A stretch of DNA of 35,395 bases from an uncultured Oscillospiraceae bacterium (GCA_947584295.1 CANPWM010000017.1:1-35395); one strand, 5' to 3'. Numbered from the stretch's first letter, positions 1-11,067 are shown. The notes: generated from the letters alone by a model not told the origin. Translations and numbers: made by a program.

Positions 1-993
1 GGTGTTACCGTTGGGGCAGTCTACAAATGGGAGGCGAACTTATCCGCGCCTGATTTGACGCTGCTCGTTGAACTTGCCGACTTGTTTGATACATCGGTGG
101 ATGTCCTGCTCGGCTATCATGTGAAAAGCAACAAGCAGGCCGACACGGCCGCCCGGCTCAGGGAGTGTTTACAAAACAGGGATACGGACGGACTTGCCGA
201 GGCGGAAAAAGCGCTGCTGCGCTATCCAAACTGCTTTGACATCGTGTATCAAAGCGCGATGCTCTACTACCTTTTTGGACTGATGGGCGGCGAAAAGCCG
301 CGGCTTCGGCGATCCATCGAGCTGATGGAACGCGCGGTCCTTTTGCTGGGGCAAAATACCGACCCGAAGATCAGCGAGCTATCCATCACATACGACATGG
401 CCGGCGCGTATTCCGAGCTTGGCGAGGAGGAAAAGGCCCTGGAGCTGCTGAAAAGCAACAACCCGCGGGGCATCAACGACGATGTGATTGGACAGTCTCT
501 CGCGGCCTTCTGCAACCGCCCCGAGGAGGCGGTGGAGTATCTCTCCACGGCGCTTATTTCCGTATCGGCCATGCTGATACGGATCGTGAGCGGCTTTATG
601 AACGTGTACTTCAAGCGGGACGACTATGCCTCGGGCGCCGCGATCCTCACGCTGGCGCTTGATTACTTCGCGGGGCTCAAGGCGGAGGGAAAGAACAATC
701 TTTTCGACAAGCCCTGCGCGGCCTTCTATGCCTGCCTTGCCCACGCGCAGCTGAAGTTGGGAAAACCAGACGACGCCCGCGCCGCCCTTCTGGCGGCAAA
801 AAAGCTGGCGGAGGAATTTGACCGGGATCCCGACTATTCCGCCGGCAGCCTGCGTTTTGTAAGTGCGGTAAACCAACAGACAGCCTTCGACAGCTTGGGC
901 AGCACCGCCGCGGAAACAGCCGCCAAAACGATAAGCTCTCTGGAAAATGAATCTCTCAGCCGGATGTGGGCGGAGATCACAAATGAAGAATAA
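1..993 (+). CDS. XRE-type HTH regulator with helical repeat C-terminus (5' end outside window)
   Basis: The frame is open from base 1, so the N-terminus lies outside the window and 330 residues are visible. The first residues (VTVGAVYKWEANLSAPDL) fit the end of a Cro/C1-type helix-turn-helix, followed by the usual 'L..LADLFDTSVDVLLGY' tail of that domain. The remaining 280 or so residues are alpha-helical with repeated A/L/E patterns (for example AKKLAEE and LGEEEKALELL), typical of TPR-like sensor regions in Firmicute XRE regulators. It probably controls the neighbouring transporter: its stop overlaps the ATG of the ABC transporter relic at 983 by 11 bases, so the two were translationally coupled. 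The ligand cannot be told from sequence. Family assignment is firm; the target is inferred. Confidence 0.8.
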   Translation, partial: GVTVGAVYKWEANLSAPDLTLLVELADLFDTSVDVLLGYHVKSNKQADTAARLRECLQNRDTDGLAEAEKALLRYPNCFDIVYQSAMLYYLFGLMGGEKPRLRRSIELMERAVLLLGQNTDPKISELSITYDMAGAYSELGEEEKALELLKSNNPRGINDDVIGQSLAAFCNRPEEAVEYLSTALISVSAMLIRIVSGFMNVYFKRDDYASGAAILTLALDYFAGLKAEGKNNLFDKPCAAFYACLAHAQLKLGKPDDARAALLAAKKLAEEFDRDPDYSAGSLRFVSAVNQQTAFDSLGSTAAETAAKTISSLENESLSRMWAEITNEE

Positions 994-1225
994 GACCTTG
1001 CGCCGGGAATATCTTTCCACGTTTTTCAGAGGGAATAAACTGGCGTATTGCTCCATGCTCCTTACTTCCATCTTGTTCAGCGCGCTGAATCTGGCGGCAC
1101 ACGGCTGTTGAGGAATCCAAGTGCCGGAGCTGTTGGATTCAAGGCGGGCGGCGCTCGGCCTGGTTGATAAAACGGCGCGGACGTTAGCGTTTTTAGATGG
1201 CGTCACCCGCGTCGTCGTAACTCAC
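983..1225 (+). pseudogene. ABC transporter (permease-ATPase) reduced to its two ends
   Basis: An ATG at 983 overlaps the regulator's stop and starts 42 codons (MKNKTLRREYLSTFFRGNKL, then a hydrophobic stretch) that look like the cytoplasmic lead and first membrane helix of an exporter-type ABC protein, ending at TGA 1109-1111. The same frame continues past this stop as LLDSRRAALGLVD..., ending in GVTRVVVTHSL. That ending matches the beta-strand and H-loop at the end of an ABC ATPase domain. The roughly 500 codons expected between these ends (TM domain, Walker A, signature) are absent. I infer a large internal deletion that left N- and C-terminal stubs. The right border is set where the convergent U32 gene ends. 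The 3' stub is less certain than the 5' stub. Confidence 0.55.
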
Positions 1226-3244
1226 TCACTTGATCTGCCGGTAGTAAAGGCCGCCTGTACGGGGCTTGTCCGAGGCCAGGTGTCCCCTGTACTCACAGGC
1301 CGCCCGCTCCACCTGCTCCGGAGTCTCCAGGGTGAACCGAAGGAGCAGAAAATCCAGCTTTGGCAGGGGTTTTTCCGCGATGTGGAGGGGGACGGAGTTG
1401 AGGAGCGTCCCGTACTGCCGGTCATGGCACACCACCGGGAATTCCACCCCCCGCCGGTCGGTGAGCTTCGACATGCCCCGGCAGCCGCCGCAGCCGTTTT
1501 TCCCCCGGACGGGGCAGGCCCGGAACCGCATCAGCGGCAGATACCCGTAGGCCACGATCCCCCGGGGCAATCCCCCGCCCAGCGCCCCGATCCGGCTCAT
1601 GGCCAGCTCAAAGGATACCGTGGCCGAGGCCAGCCCCAAAGCCTCAAACTCCTTCAGCGCCAAGGAGTTCAGGATATTCAGCCCCGAACCGCCCCGGGCC
1701 GTGAGTCCGGCGTTTTTCGCCAATTTCAGCGCGTATAAATTTTCACAAAATACGTCTTTTATGCCTAAAACGGCCAGTTTTTCCACAATTTTGCCGTTTT
1801 CGGTGTCGAAAAACAGGGAAGGAAGTTCTACGCTCAACTTATCCCCATATTTTTCCACAACCTGAGGCTGTTTTTCAACCTCCGACAAGGGGAGAACGAT
1901 CCTGTCAAAATCGCCCCGGATCTGGGAGATTTTTTCAAATCTCGCCCAAAGCTCCGGCTGTTCGGGGGCCGTGTGAGGCCCGATTTTTACGGGATTTTCA
2001 GTGATTTTCCAGGGTTTTGGCGTTCCCCGGGCCGCCGTCAGCTCCTCCAGGGCCTGACGGCGCATGGCGTTGAGAGCCGCCGGGGGCAGGGTCAGACGGG
2101 GGGCCGCGTCCAGTGTGATTTGGTTTACATAATAAGGCGTCCCGCCTGTCCGGGAGAGGCTTTTTTGGGCCGTTTCGGGGGTCATTGGGAGGGTCTTTAC
2201 CCCCTCCGCAGGGGGGCCTATGACCGTGGTGGAAACGTTTTCAGTCACCGCTTTCAGGGCGGTTCCGGCGGGTTGGACGGTGAGGAAAAAGCTCACCGGG
2301 ACGCTCTGGCGCTCGGCCCGGTAGAGGCCGGCCAGCCGTCCCAGCACCCCCTGGGCGGCGGTCACGTCCTCCCGCTGGCGGGTGCCGAACAGCTCCGTGT
2401 CCCGCCGTCCCGTGAGGTAGCCGTCGGTGAAGCCGCTCCGGGAGAACACCGCCCGCAGGGACTCCCTGTCGTAGTCCTCCCCCCTAAGGGCGGCCCGGGC
2501 GGCGGTGACGGCGGCGGCCACGTACTCCGGGCGCTTCATGCGGCCCTCGATCTTAAAGGAGGCGACGCCGGCCTCCGCCAAGGCCCTCAGATGGTCAAGG
2601 TGCGACATATCCTTCAGGCTCAGGGCGTAGTCCCGCTCCCCGTTGTGGAAGTCCAGCCGACAGGGCTGGGCGCAATAGCCCCGGTTGCCGCTGCGGCCCC
2701 CCAGCATGGCGCTGAGGGTACACTGGCCGGAGGCGCACATACAAAGCGCCCCGTGAATGAATACCTCCGTCTCGATGCCGCACCGGGCGGTGATATACTC
2801 GATCTCCTTGAGGGTCAGCTCCCGGGCCAGCACCACCCGGGAAAAGCCCAGGTCGGCGGCCAGCCTGGCCCCGTCTAAGTTATGGACGGTCATCTGGGTG
2901 GAGGCGTGGCGGGGAAGCGCGGGGCAGAGGTCCCGGAACCGGGCGTTCACCGCCAAATCCTGGACGATCACCGCGTCCGCGCCGGAGGCGGCGATCTCCC
3001 TAACGGCGTCGTCCAGGGCGAGCAGCTCCTGATCCATCACCAGGGTGTTCACCGTGACGTGAATCTTCACGCCCCGGACGTGGGCGTAGGAGACGGCCTC
3101 CGCCAGTCTTCCGCCGCCGAAGTTCTCCGCGCCCTGGCGGGCGTTGAAGCCGCCGATCCCCAGGTACACCGCGTCCGCGCCGCACCGGGCGGCGGCCATG
3201 AGCTGCTCCATGCCGCCGGCGGGGGCCAATATCTCAGGCTCCAT
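1226..3244 (-). CDS. Peptidase U32 family protein, long form (RNA hydroxylation type)
   Basis: This 672-residue protein has the U32 signature ExFxHGxxCxxxxGxC at residues 160-175 and the cysteine pair CAQPC at 191-195. The N-terminal barrel motif 'ILAPAGGMEQL..A..CGADAVYLG' is typical of the family. After residue 300 there is a long extra region with a second cysteine cluster (ACPVRGKNGCGGC, about residue 580), which the short U32 proteins lack. Members named as peptidases include RlhA (23S rRNA C2501 hydroxylation) and TrhP (tRNA wobble-uridine hydroxylation), where conserved cysteines are thought to hold an iron-sulfur cluster. RNA modification is therefore likelier than proteolysis, but which RNA is not shown. 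Its ATG overlaps the stop of the upstream U32 gene by 11 bases, so it is the second gene of a two-gene operon. Confidence 0.85.
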   Translation of the reverse strand: MEPEILAPAGGMEQLMAAARCGADAVYLGIGGFNARQGAENFGGGRLAEAVSYAHVRGVKIHVTVNTLVMDQELLALDDAVREIAASGADAVIVQDLAVNARFRDLCPALPRHASTQMTVHNLDGARLAADLGFSRVVLARELTLKEIEYITARCGIETEVFIHGALCMCASGQCTLSAMLGGRSGNRGYCAQPCRLDFHNGERDYALSLKDMSHLDHLRALAEAGVASFKIEGRMKRPEYVAAAVTAARAALRGEDYDRESLRAVFSRSGFTDGYLTGRRDTELFGTRQREDVTAAQGVLGRLAGLYRAERQSVPVSFFLTVQPAGTALKAVTENVSTTVIGPPAEGVKTLPMTPETAQKSLSRTGGTPYYVNQITLDAAPRLTLPPAALNAMRRQALEELTAARGTPKPWKITENPVKIGPHTAPEQPELWARFEKISQIRGDFDRIVLPLSEVEKQPQVVEKYGDKLSVELPSLFFDTENGKIVEKLAVLGIKDVFCENLYALKLAKNAGLTARGGSGLNILNSLALKEFEALGLASATVSFELAMSRIGALGGGLPRGIVAYGYLPLMRFRACPVRGKNGCGGCRGMSKLTDRRGVEFPVVCHDRQYGTLLNSVPLHIAEKPLPKLDFLLLRFTLETPEQVERAACEYRGHLASDKPRTGGLYYRQIK

Positions 3245-4433
3245 CGCTCTCCCTCCTTCTGAGGAAATCGCCAGCCTCCGCCCTTACCGGGCAGGGCAGG
3301 TATAAAATCTCGTTGGGGTGGGGCGCGGCCTCCCGGTTTTCCCCCGCTTCGGTGAAGATGGCGGTGACGGGGAAGCTGCGGATTTCCCTACCCGGCGCTA
3401 AAATCTCCAGCTCCTGGCCCACCCGGAAGTGGTTGCGCTGGCGCACCCGGAGCAGTCCGTCATGCCAGCCCAGGACGTTCCCCACGAACACGGCCCCGTG
3501 GCTGTAAGTGCCGGAGTTGAAGTGGTTCTCCTTTACATAGCCGTGGTAGAAGCCCTGGGCGTAGGGCCGGTGCTTCACCAGCTCCAGCTGGGCGGCGCAG
3601 TTGTCCACCGTGTCCGTCCCGTCCAGGGCCATACGGTAGGCCCGGGTGACGGAGGCCACGTAGTAGGCGGTCTTCATGCGGCCCTCGATCTTGAAGGAGG
3701 TGATCCCGGCGGCCTGAAGCTCCCCCAGCAGGCGGATACAGTTGAGGTCGTGGGAGCTGAGGAGATAGCTGCGTCCGTCCTCCTCCCTCAAGGGGAAGAC
3801 CTCGCCGGGGCGCTTTTCCTCCACCAAGGCGTAGCTCCAGCGGCAGGGCTGGGCGCACTCCCCCCGGTTGCCGCTGCGGCCGGAGAGATAGGAGCTTAAA
3901 AGGCACCGCCCGGAGTAGGCCATACACATGGCCCCGTGGACGAAGGCCTCCAGCTCCAGGGAGGGCGGGGTCTTGGCCCGGAGCTGGGCTATGTCGTCAA
4001 CGCTCATCTCCCGGGCCAGGACGATGCGCTTCACGCCCAAATCGTGCCAGGCCCGGGCGGCGGCGTAGTTCATGCAGCTTGCCTGGGTGGACAGGTGGAG
4101 CTCCAGCCCGGGCGCGCTTTCGCGCACCGCCGTTAAAACGCCGATGTCGGAGAGGATCGCCGCGTCCACCCCCGCGTCCCGCAAAAAGCGGGCGTACTCC
4201 CGGGCGTGGGGGATCTCCTCATTTTTCGCCAGGGAATTCATGGCCACATAGAGCCTTTTTCCGGCGCTGTGCGCCAGCTTCACGGCCTCAAGGAGCGTTT
4301 CCCGGTCAAACCCGGCGGATTTTGCCCGAAGCTGCAGCGTCTCGCCGCCGATATACACCGCGTCCGCGCCGAAACGCAGGGCGGCTAGTAGGCTCTCCCT
4401 GTCCCCCGCGGGGGCAAGAAGCTCTGTGGACAT
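3234..4433 (-). CDS. Peptidase U32 family protein, short form (TrhP/RlhA-like)
   Basis: This 399-residue U32 protein starts MSTELLAPAGDRESL. It carries the signature EAFVHGAMCMAYSGRC at residues 162-177 and CAQPC at 193-197, followed by the 'SFKIEGRMKTAYYVA' segment common to the family. A C-terminal small beta-barrel (about 300-395, with GAVFVGNVLGW and VGQELEI) resembles the domain found in TrhP-like members. The length fits TrhP/YrrO-type proteins of about 420 residues. Those act with prephenate in making 5-hydroxyuridine in tRNA; applying that here is inference. It is the first gene of the operon, has a consensus promoter 31 bases upstream of its ATG and overlaps the long U32 gene. A tandem U32 pair recalls yrrN-yrrO of Bacillus, though the long partner here is of another subtype. 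Confidence 0.85.
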   Translation of the reverse strand: MSTELLAPAGDRESLLAALRFGADAVYIGGETLQLRAKSAGFDRETLLEAVKLAHSAGKRLYVAMNSLAKNEEIPHAREYARFLRDAGVDAAILSDIGVLTAVRESAPGLELHLSTQASCMNYAAARAWHDLGVKRIVLAREMSVDDIAQLRAKTPPSLELEAFVHGAMCMAYSGRCLLSSYLSGRSGNRGECAQPCRWSYALVEEKRPGEVFPLREEDGRSYLLSSHDLNCIRLLGELQAAGITSFKIEGRMKTAYYVASVTRAYRMALDGTDTVDNCAAQLELVKHRPYAQGFYHGYVKENHFNSGTYSHGAVFVGNVLGWHDGLLRVRQRNHFRVGQELEILAPGREIRSFPVTAIFTEAGENREAAPHPNEILYLPCPVRAEAGDFLRRRESDGA

Positions 4434-4463
4434 AGAGGATCACCTGTTTCCTGTTCAAGTGGG

Positions 4464-4492
4464 ATTATACCATACGGTTGGTTATTTGTCAA
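4464..4492 (-). promoter_or_regulatory. Consensus sigma-A promoter of the U32 operon
   Basis: On the minus strand TTGACA (4492-4487) and TATAAT (4469-4464) are separated by exactly 17 bases, a perfect match to the vegetative consensus, 31 bases before the ATG at 4433. The -35 box lies inside the conserved edge of a dispersed repeat (4485-4633), so the repeat supplies half of the promoter. Confidence 0.9.
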
Positions 4493-4633
4493 GTAAAAAT
4501 ATAATAAATTTAATTAATTTTTTGTGAACGGGGGGGTGGGCCGCCGTGGGCGGCGGCCCGTACGGCGTTTAAATCAGATTTCCGGGAATTCGGCGGGCCG
4601 CCAAGAGAGGCGGCCCCTACAAGCTCTAACGAA
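4485..4633. repeat. Dispersed palindromic repeat, copy A
   Basis: This stretch matches copy B at 10723-10888 along its length: an AT-rich arm starting TGTCAAGTA and running to AATTAATTTTTTGTGAA, then a hairpin of GGGCCGCC and GGCGGCCC (4539-4560), GTACGGCG, a spacer, and a second hairpin GGGCCGCC-AAGAGA-GGCGGCCC ending in CCTAC. The last 27 bases of the second hairpin (4594-4620) recur exactly, inverted, at 10981-11007. No reading frame is shared between the copies. It separates the MATE gene from the U32 operon. Confidence 0.85.
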
Positions 4634-4650
4634 ACAGTTCAAATTGACCT

Positions 4651-5982
4651 TTATATCAGCCCTTTGTGGCGGCGAATGAAGTAGACGGTAAACTCGAAGG
4701 CCACCATGCACAGCCAGCCGGCGGCGCAGGCGTAGGCCTCGGCCACGATGCCGTATCGGGGGACGAAGATCAGCACCAAAACGGTGCGGACGGAGATCTG
4801 AATGAGGGTGGAGATCAGCACCACGGTCATGGAGCCCAGGCCCCGGAAGAAGCCCTGGATAGCGTTGGTGACGCCGGGGAGGATAAAGAAGAACGCCTTG
4901 ACGGTGAGGTACTCCACCCCCAGGGAGACGATGGCGGGGCTGTTGTCCGGGGCCAGCAGGCGCATGGCGGGGGCCTTCAGGAGCTGTACGATAAGGAAGA
5001 TGATGGGGTAATAGACGAAGGCGATGAGCAGGCCCTGGCGGAAGGATTCCCGCACCCGCTCAGGTTTGCCCGCGCCCCGGTTCTGGGCGGCGCAGGTCAT
5101 GATGGCGCTGCCGTTTGACTGGGTGGGGATCCGGGCGTAGTCGTCCACGCGGCAGGCGTTATTGAAGGCGTCGATGGCGGTGACGCCCTGGAGGTTGATA
5201 GTGCTTTGGATCAGCACCTTGCCCACGGGCTGGGCGGCCTGCTGGAGCGCGGTCAGCGCGCCGTTTTTCACCGTCTCCTTCAAAAGCGCCCTGTCCACCT
5301 TCAGATCCTCCCGCCGGAGGGACAGGTCGGGGACGCGCCTCTCGATCCACCACACGCACAGCAGCACGGAGACGGCCTCGGCGATCACCGTGGCCAGGCC
5401 CGCTCCGGCCACGCCCATGCGCAGAAGCACCACGAACAGCACATCGAGGCAGATATTGACGGCGCAGGAGACGCCCAAAAACCACACGGGGGCCCGGGAA
5501 TCGCCGATGGCGCGCAGGGCGGAGGAGAGGATATTATACTGGAATGTAAAAAGGAAGCCCACGAAGATGACGCGCAGGTAGGTGAGGGCCTGGGGGAAGG
5601 AGCTGGCGGGGGTTTTGATGAGGCGGAGAAGCCCCGGGGCGAAAAGGAACCCCAGCAGGAACACCGCCAGGGAGAAGACGACACCGAACAGGAGGGTGGT
5701 GGAGAACTCCCGCCGCAGCTTCTCCCGCTCCCTGGCCCCGTAAAAGCGGCTCATCAGCACCGAGGCGCCGATGCCCATGCCGGAGGCCCCCAGCACCATA
5801 ACGGTCATGATGGGGTCGCAGACGCTGACCGCCGCCAGGGCGTCCTGGCCCAGATTTTTGCTGATGATGACGGAGTCGGCGGCGTTGTAGGTGAGCTGCA
5901 TGATGTTGCCCAAAACCATGGGTACCGCGTAGCTCAGCAGGTGGCGGGTCACGGAGCCGCCGGTCATATCGCGTTTTGCCAT
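4651..5982 (-). CDS. MATE family multidrug/Na+ (H+) antiporter
   Basis: This 443-residue protein is almost wholly hydrophobic and fits the usual twelve-helix MATE length of about 440-460 residues. The N-terminus (MTGGSVTRHLLSYAVPMVLGNIMQLTYNAADSVI, in part) is the standard 'G.....L..FALPM.....Q..YN..D..I' opening, and 'ALAAVSVCDPIM', 'RAIGDSRAPVWF' and 'FRGLGSMTVVLISTLIQI' are the matching elements of the two half-barrels. It exports cationic drugs or metabolites across the cytoplasmic membrane using an ion gradient. The substrate cannot be predicted. It starts only 19 bases after the uvrA stop on the same strand and has no promoter of its own that I can see, so it is probably cotranscribed with uvrA. 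Confidence 0.92.
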   Translation of the reverse strand: MAKRDMTGGSVTRHLLSYAVPMVLGNIMQLTYNAADSVIISKNLGQDALAAVSVCDPIMTVMVLGASGMGIGASVLMSRFYGAREREKLRREFSTTLLFGVVFSLAVFLLGFLFAPGLLRLIKTPASSFPQALTYLRVIFVGFLFTFQYNILSSALRAIGDSRAPVWFLGVSCAVNICLDVLFVVLLRMGVAGAGLATVIAEAVSVLLCVWWIERRVPDLSLRREDLKVDRALLKETVKNGALTALQQAAQPVGKVLIQSTINLQGVTAIDAFNNACRVDDYARIPTQSNGSAIMTCAAQNRGAGKPERVRESFRQGLLIAFVYYPIIFLIVQLLKAPAMRLLAPDNSPAIVSLGVEYLTVKAFFFILPGVTNAIQGFFRGLGSMTVVLISTLIQISVRTVLVLIFVPRYGIVAEAYACAAGWLCMVAFEFTVYFIRRHKGLI

Positions 5983-6001
5983 ACTGCGCCTCCTGACGGG
6001 C

Positions 6002-8854
<2,853 letters not shown>

Positions 8855-8899
8855 AAAATTCGCCTCGCAGGAAAAAAGATAAAATAAAAGGGTACGCCG

Positions 8900-8929
8900 C
8901 GGCTGATTTCAGCCGTAAATTTTATTATA
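8900..8929 (-). promoter_or_regulatory. uvrA -10 box and 5' leader hairpin
   Basis: On the minus strand TGATATAAT gives a TATAAT -10 box (8929-8924) with an extended TGn motif; the -35 is weak (TTTATT). Just downstream a perfect 7-bp inverted repeat, CGGCTGA-TT-TCAGCCG (8900-8915), would form a hairpin near the 5' end of the uvrA transcript. Whether it is regulatory or only stabilising is unknown. Confidence 0.5.
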
Positions 8930-8974
8930 TCATATAAGAGAGGAAAAATAAAGTTCTTATTCCGAGAAGATTTT

Positions 8975-9003
8975 TTGCCTGATTTTTAGAATATTCTTAT
9001 TTT
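8975..9003 (+). promoter_or_regulatory. Candidate htrA promoter
   Basis: TTGCCT (8975-8980) and TATTTT (8998-9003) lie 17 bases apart, 81 bases before the htrA ATG. Each box matches the consensus in four of six positions. A small inverted repeat TTGGGG...CCCCAA (9052-9069) then overlaps the start of the AAAGGAGAG ribosome binding site and could limit its access. The promoter is a best guess. Confidence 0.35.
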
Positions 9004-9083
9004 TGTCATGAAATGGACATAAAATCAGTTTAAGATAGCAGAAGAATCAAATTGGGGGCAAAGCCCCAAAGGAGAGACCCTAT

Positions 9084-10622
9084 ATGACCTTTGAAGAAAA
9101 CGAAAATCCCACCGGGCAGGACCCTGTTTACGGCGCGGAGAACCGGCCTGACGCGGCGCCGGAGGAACAGCCCTCCGTCCAGCCCCAGGACGCGGCCCCG
9201 TCCCGCGTGCCGCCGGTGCAGTCCTATGTGGATCAGCGGGAGAGCTGGCGGGACCCCTCCTATGAGGCGGCCTCCAGCGGCGAGGGGGCCTACTCCCCCG
9301 GCCGGTACGCCTACGGCGCCCAGAGCTGGCAGCAGCCCGCCCAGAAGCCGGAAAAGCCCAAAAAGCCCAGGAAAAAGCACGGCTTTTTGAAGGCCGTCTG
9401 CCTTGTCATCATCTGCGCCCTTGTCTCCGGACTTTGCAGCTGGGCCGTGGTGGACTATATGCTGGACCACAACCAGCTCCAGGGCGGCGGAAAGCAGGTG
9501 GTCATCAACCAGGCCAGCTCCATCTCCGGCACCCAGTCCGACGTGCCCGCCGCCAACCCCGACGGCGGGGCGCTGACGGGCAACCAAATCTATGAGCTGG
9601 GCCGGAAGCAGGTGGTGGGCGTCAACACCAGCCAGACCATCAACATCTTCGGCCAGACCACCACCCGCGCCGTGTCCGGCTCCGGGTTCATCATCAGTGA
9701 GGACGGCTATATCCTCACCAACTACCACGTCATCAGCTACGCCGTGGTCTACGGCGGGGAGCTGACCGTCCTCATGGAGAACGGCACCAAATATCCCGCC
9801 GAGGTGGTGGGCTTTATGGAGTCCAACGACGTGGCCGTCATCAAGATCGACGCCAACGGCCTGTCCCCCGTGACCCTGGGCGACTCCGACAAGATGCTGG
9901 TGGGCGAGTGGGTCTACGCCATCGGCAACCCCCTGGGGGAGCTGGAGTACACCATGACCCCCGGTATCGTCAGCGCCCGTGACAGGGTGATCACCACCAA
10001 CGACGACATCACCGGCAACGCCACGTCCATCAATATGTTCCAGATCTCCGCCGCCGTCAACCACGGCAACTCCGGCGGCCCGGTGTATAACGCCCGGGGC
10101 GAGGTCATCGGCATCGTCACCGCCAAGTACGCCGACGCGGAGGAGGGCATCGAGAGTTTGGGCTTCGCCATTCCCATCAATGACGCCATCAACATCGCCA
10201 CGCAGCTTATCGAGACGGGCTATGTAGCCGGGGCAGGCCTGGGGATCCAGGGCACCGACACCGACCAGCTTTACAGGCCCTTTGCCATTGAGACCTATAA
10301 CATTCCCAGCGGGTGCTGCGTCACTACGGTGGATCCCGGCTCCGCCGCCGAGGCCGCCGGGCTGAAGGTGGGCGACATCATCACCGCCTTTGGCGATAAG
10401 CCCGTCACCAGCATGAGCGACTTGAAGCTGGCCCTCCGGCGGTACGCCCCCGGCGACGTGGAGAAGATGACCGTCTACCGCCTGGGCGCCAACCTGACCG
10501 GGGAGACGCTGGAGCTGACCGTCACCCTCCAGGAGCGCGTGGAGGAGACGACCTCCGACCAGCAGCAGAACAACCAGAATCAGGGCGGCTCCACGAACCC
10601 CCTGTGGCCCTGGTGGAACTGA
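9084..10622 (+). CDS. Membrane-anchored HtrA/DegP-type serine protease
   Basis: This 512-residue protease belongs to the trypsin-like S1C family that degrades or checks misfolded proteins outside the membrane. A charged, proline-rich cytoplasmic head (1-100, ending PKKPRKKHG) leads into one membrane helix (about 102-124). The catalytic triad is visible as H215 in TNYHVI, D249 in SNDVAVIKI and S330 in NHGNSGGP. A PDZ domain follows at about 385-485 (GLGIQG... AAEAAGLKVGDIITAFGDKPV), then a Gln/Asn-rich tail ending in WPWWN. This layout is that of HtrA/YyxA-type proteins of Firmicutes. Divergent from uvrA, it is monocistronic and closed by a hairpin terminator. No two-component system of the CssRS kind is adjacent; control is not shown beyond a weak promoter candidate. 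Confidence 0.95.
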   Translation: MTFEENENPTGQDPVYGAENRPDAAPEEQPSVQPQDAAPSRVPPVQSYVDQRESWRDPSYEAASSGEGAYSPGRYAYGAQSWQQPAQKPEKPKKPRKKHGFLKAVCLVIICALVSGLCSWAVVDYMLDHNQLQGGGKQVVINQASSISGTQSDVPAANPDGGALTGNQIYELGRKQVVGVNTSQTINIFGQTTTRAVSGSGFIISEDGYILTNYHVISYAVVYGGELTVLMENGTKYPAEVVGFMESNDVAVIKIDANGLSPVTLGDSDKMLVGEWVYAIGNPLGELEYTMTPGIVSARDRVITTNDDITGNATSINMFQISAAVNHGNSGGPVYNARGEVIGIVTAKYADAEEGIESLGFAIPINDAINIATQLIETGYVAGAGLGIQGTDTDQLYRPFAIETYNIPSGCCVTTVDPGSAAEAAGLKVGDIITAFGDKPVTSMSDLKLALRRYAPGDVEKMTVYRLGANLTGETLELTVTLQERVEETTSDQQQNNQNQGGSTNPLWPWWN

Positions 10623-10646
10623 GAAACAAAGCAATACGACAGTTGG

Positions 10647-10686
10647 ATACCCGGTTTGAAGCGGATTCAGGCCGGGTATTCTTTTT
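10647..10686 (+). terminator. Terminator of htrA
   Basis: ATACCCGG (10647-10654) pairs with CCGGGTAT (10672-10679), and the stem is followed by TCTTTTT. It lies 25 bases after the htrA stop. Confidence 0.8.
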
Positions 10687-10701
10687 GGGGGAGTGGTTTG
10701 A

Positions 10702-10730
10702 ATTATATCATATTATTGAGGGTCTGTCAA
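10702..10730 (-). promoter_or_regulatory. Consensus promoter at the edge of repeat copy B, antisense to htrA
   Basis: On the minus strand TTGACA (10730-10725) and TATAAT (10707-10702) are exactly 17 bases apart. No gene starts downstream on this strand; transcription would run through the htrA terminator region and then antisense to htrA. The -35 box belongs to the repeat, as it does at the U32 promoter. Activity is untested. Confidence 0.65.
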
Positions 10731-10888
10731 GTATAAATGTGATAAAAATAATTAATTTTTTGTGAATGGGGGATTGTGCGTTGGGGGTGGGCCGCCGTGG
10801 GCGGCGGCCCGTACGGCGGTTAAATTAAATTCCCCGGAAATACGGCGGGCCGCCTGGAGAGGCGGCCCCTACAAGCCCTGATGAAAGA
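10723..10888. repeat. Dispersed palindromic repeat, copy B
   Basis: It has the same layout as copy A (4485-4633): TGTCAAGTA start, AT-rich arm AATTAATTTTTTGTGAA, hairpin GGGCCGCC/GGCGGCCC, GTACGGCGGTTAAA, then GGGCCGCC-TGGAGA-GGCGGCCCC ending in CTACAAG. Differences from A are an insertion of about 13 bases after GGGG and scattered substitutions. It has no coding frame in common with A. Confidence 0.85.
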
Positions 10889-10925
10889 TTTTGCGAAAAT
10901 AACGCATAAATTCCCCTTAAAAACC

Positions 10926-10953
10926 GTAGGGGCGGGTTCAAAACCCGCCCGCG
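10926..10953. repeat. Short GTAGGGGC hairpin unit
   Basis: GTAGGGGCGGGTT-CAA-AACCCGCCC forms a tight hairpin. It shares the GTAGGGGC word with the larger repeats around it, but its stem sequence differs (GGGCGGGTT instead of GGCCGCC), so it is a separate member of the same family. Confidence 0.65.
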
Positions 10954-10980
10954 ATTTTACGAAAAGCTTTCCTATAAGTT

Positions 10981-11007
10981 GTAGGGGCCGCCTCTCTTGG
11001 CGGCCCG
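10981..11007. repeat. Inverted half-copy of the palindromic repeat
   Basis: These 27 bases (GTAGGGGCCGCC-TCTCTT-GGCGGCCCG) are the exact reverse complement of 4594-4620 in copy A. Only the right hairpin of the larger repeat is present. Confidence 0.8.
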
Positions 11008-11067
11008 GCATTTTTCAATACGCGGCGAAGCCGCAACCTTTTTGGGGGAGGCGGAATCGAAATTCGA

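Noticed and set aside
8855-9083. LexA/SOS box ahead of uvrA
   Set aside because: No GAAC-N4-GTTC or similar palindrome was found in the divergent intergenic region.
9030-10634. 534-codon minus-strand frame opposite htrA, and similar long frames opposite uvrA and the U32 genes
   Set aside because: Mirror frames caused by high GC and codon bias; rich in G, H, V and A with no domains.
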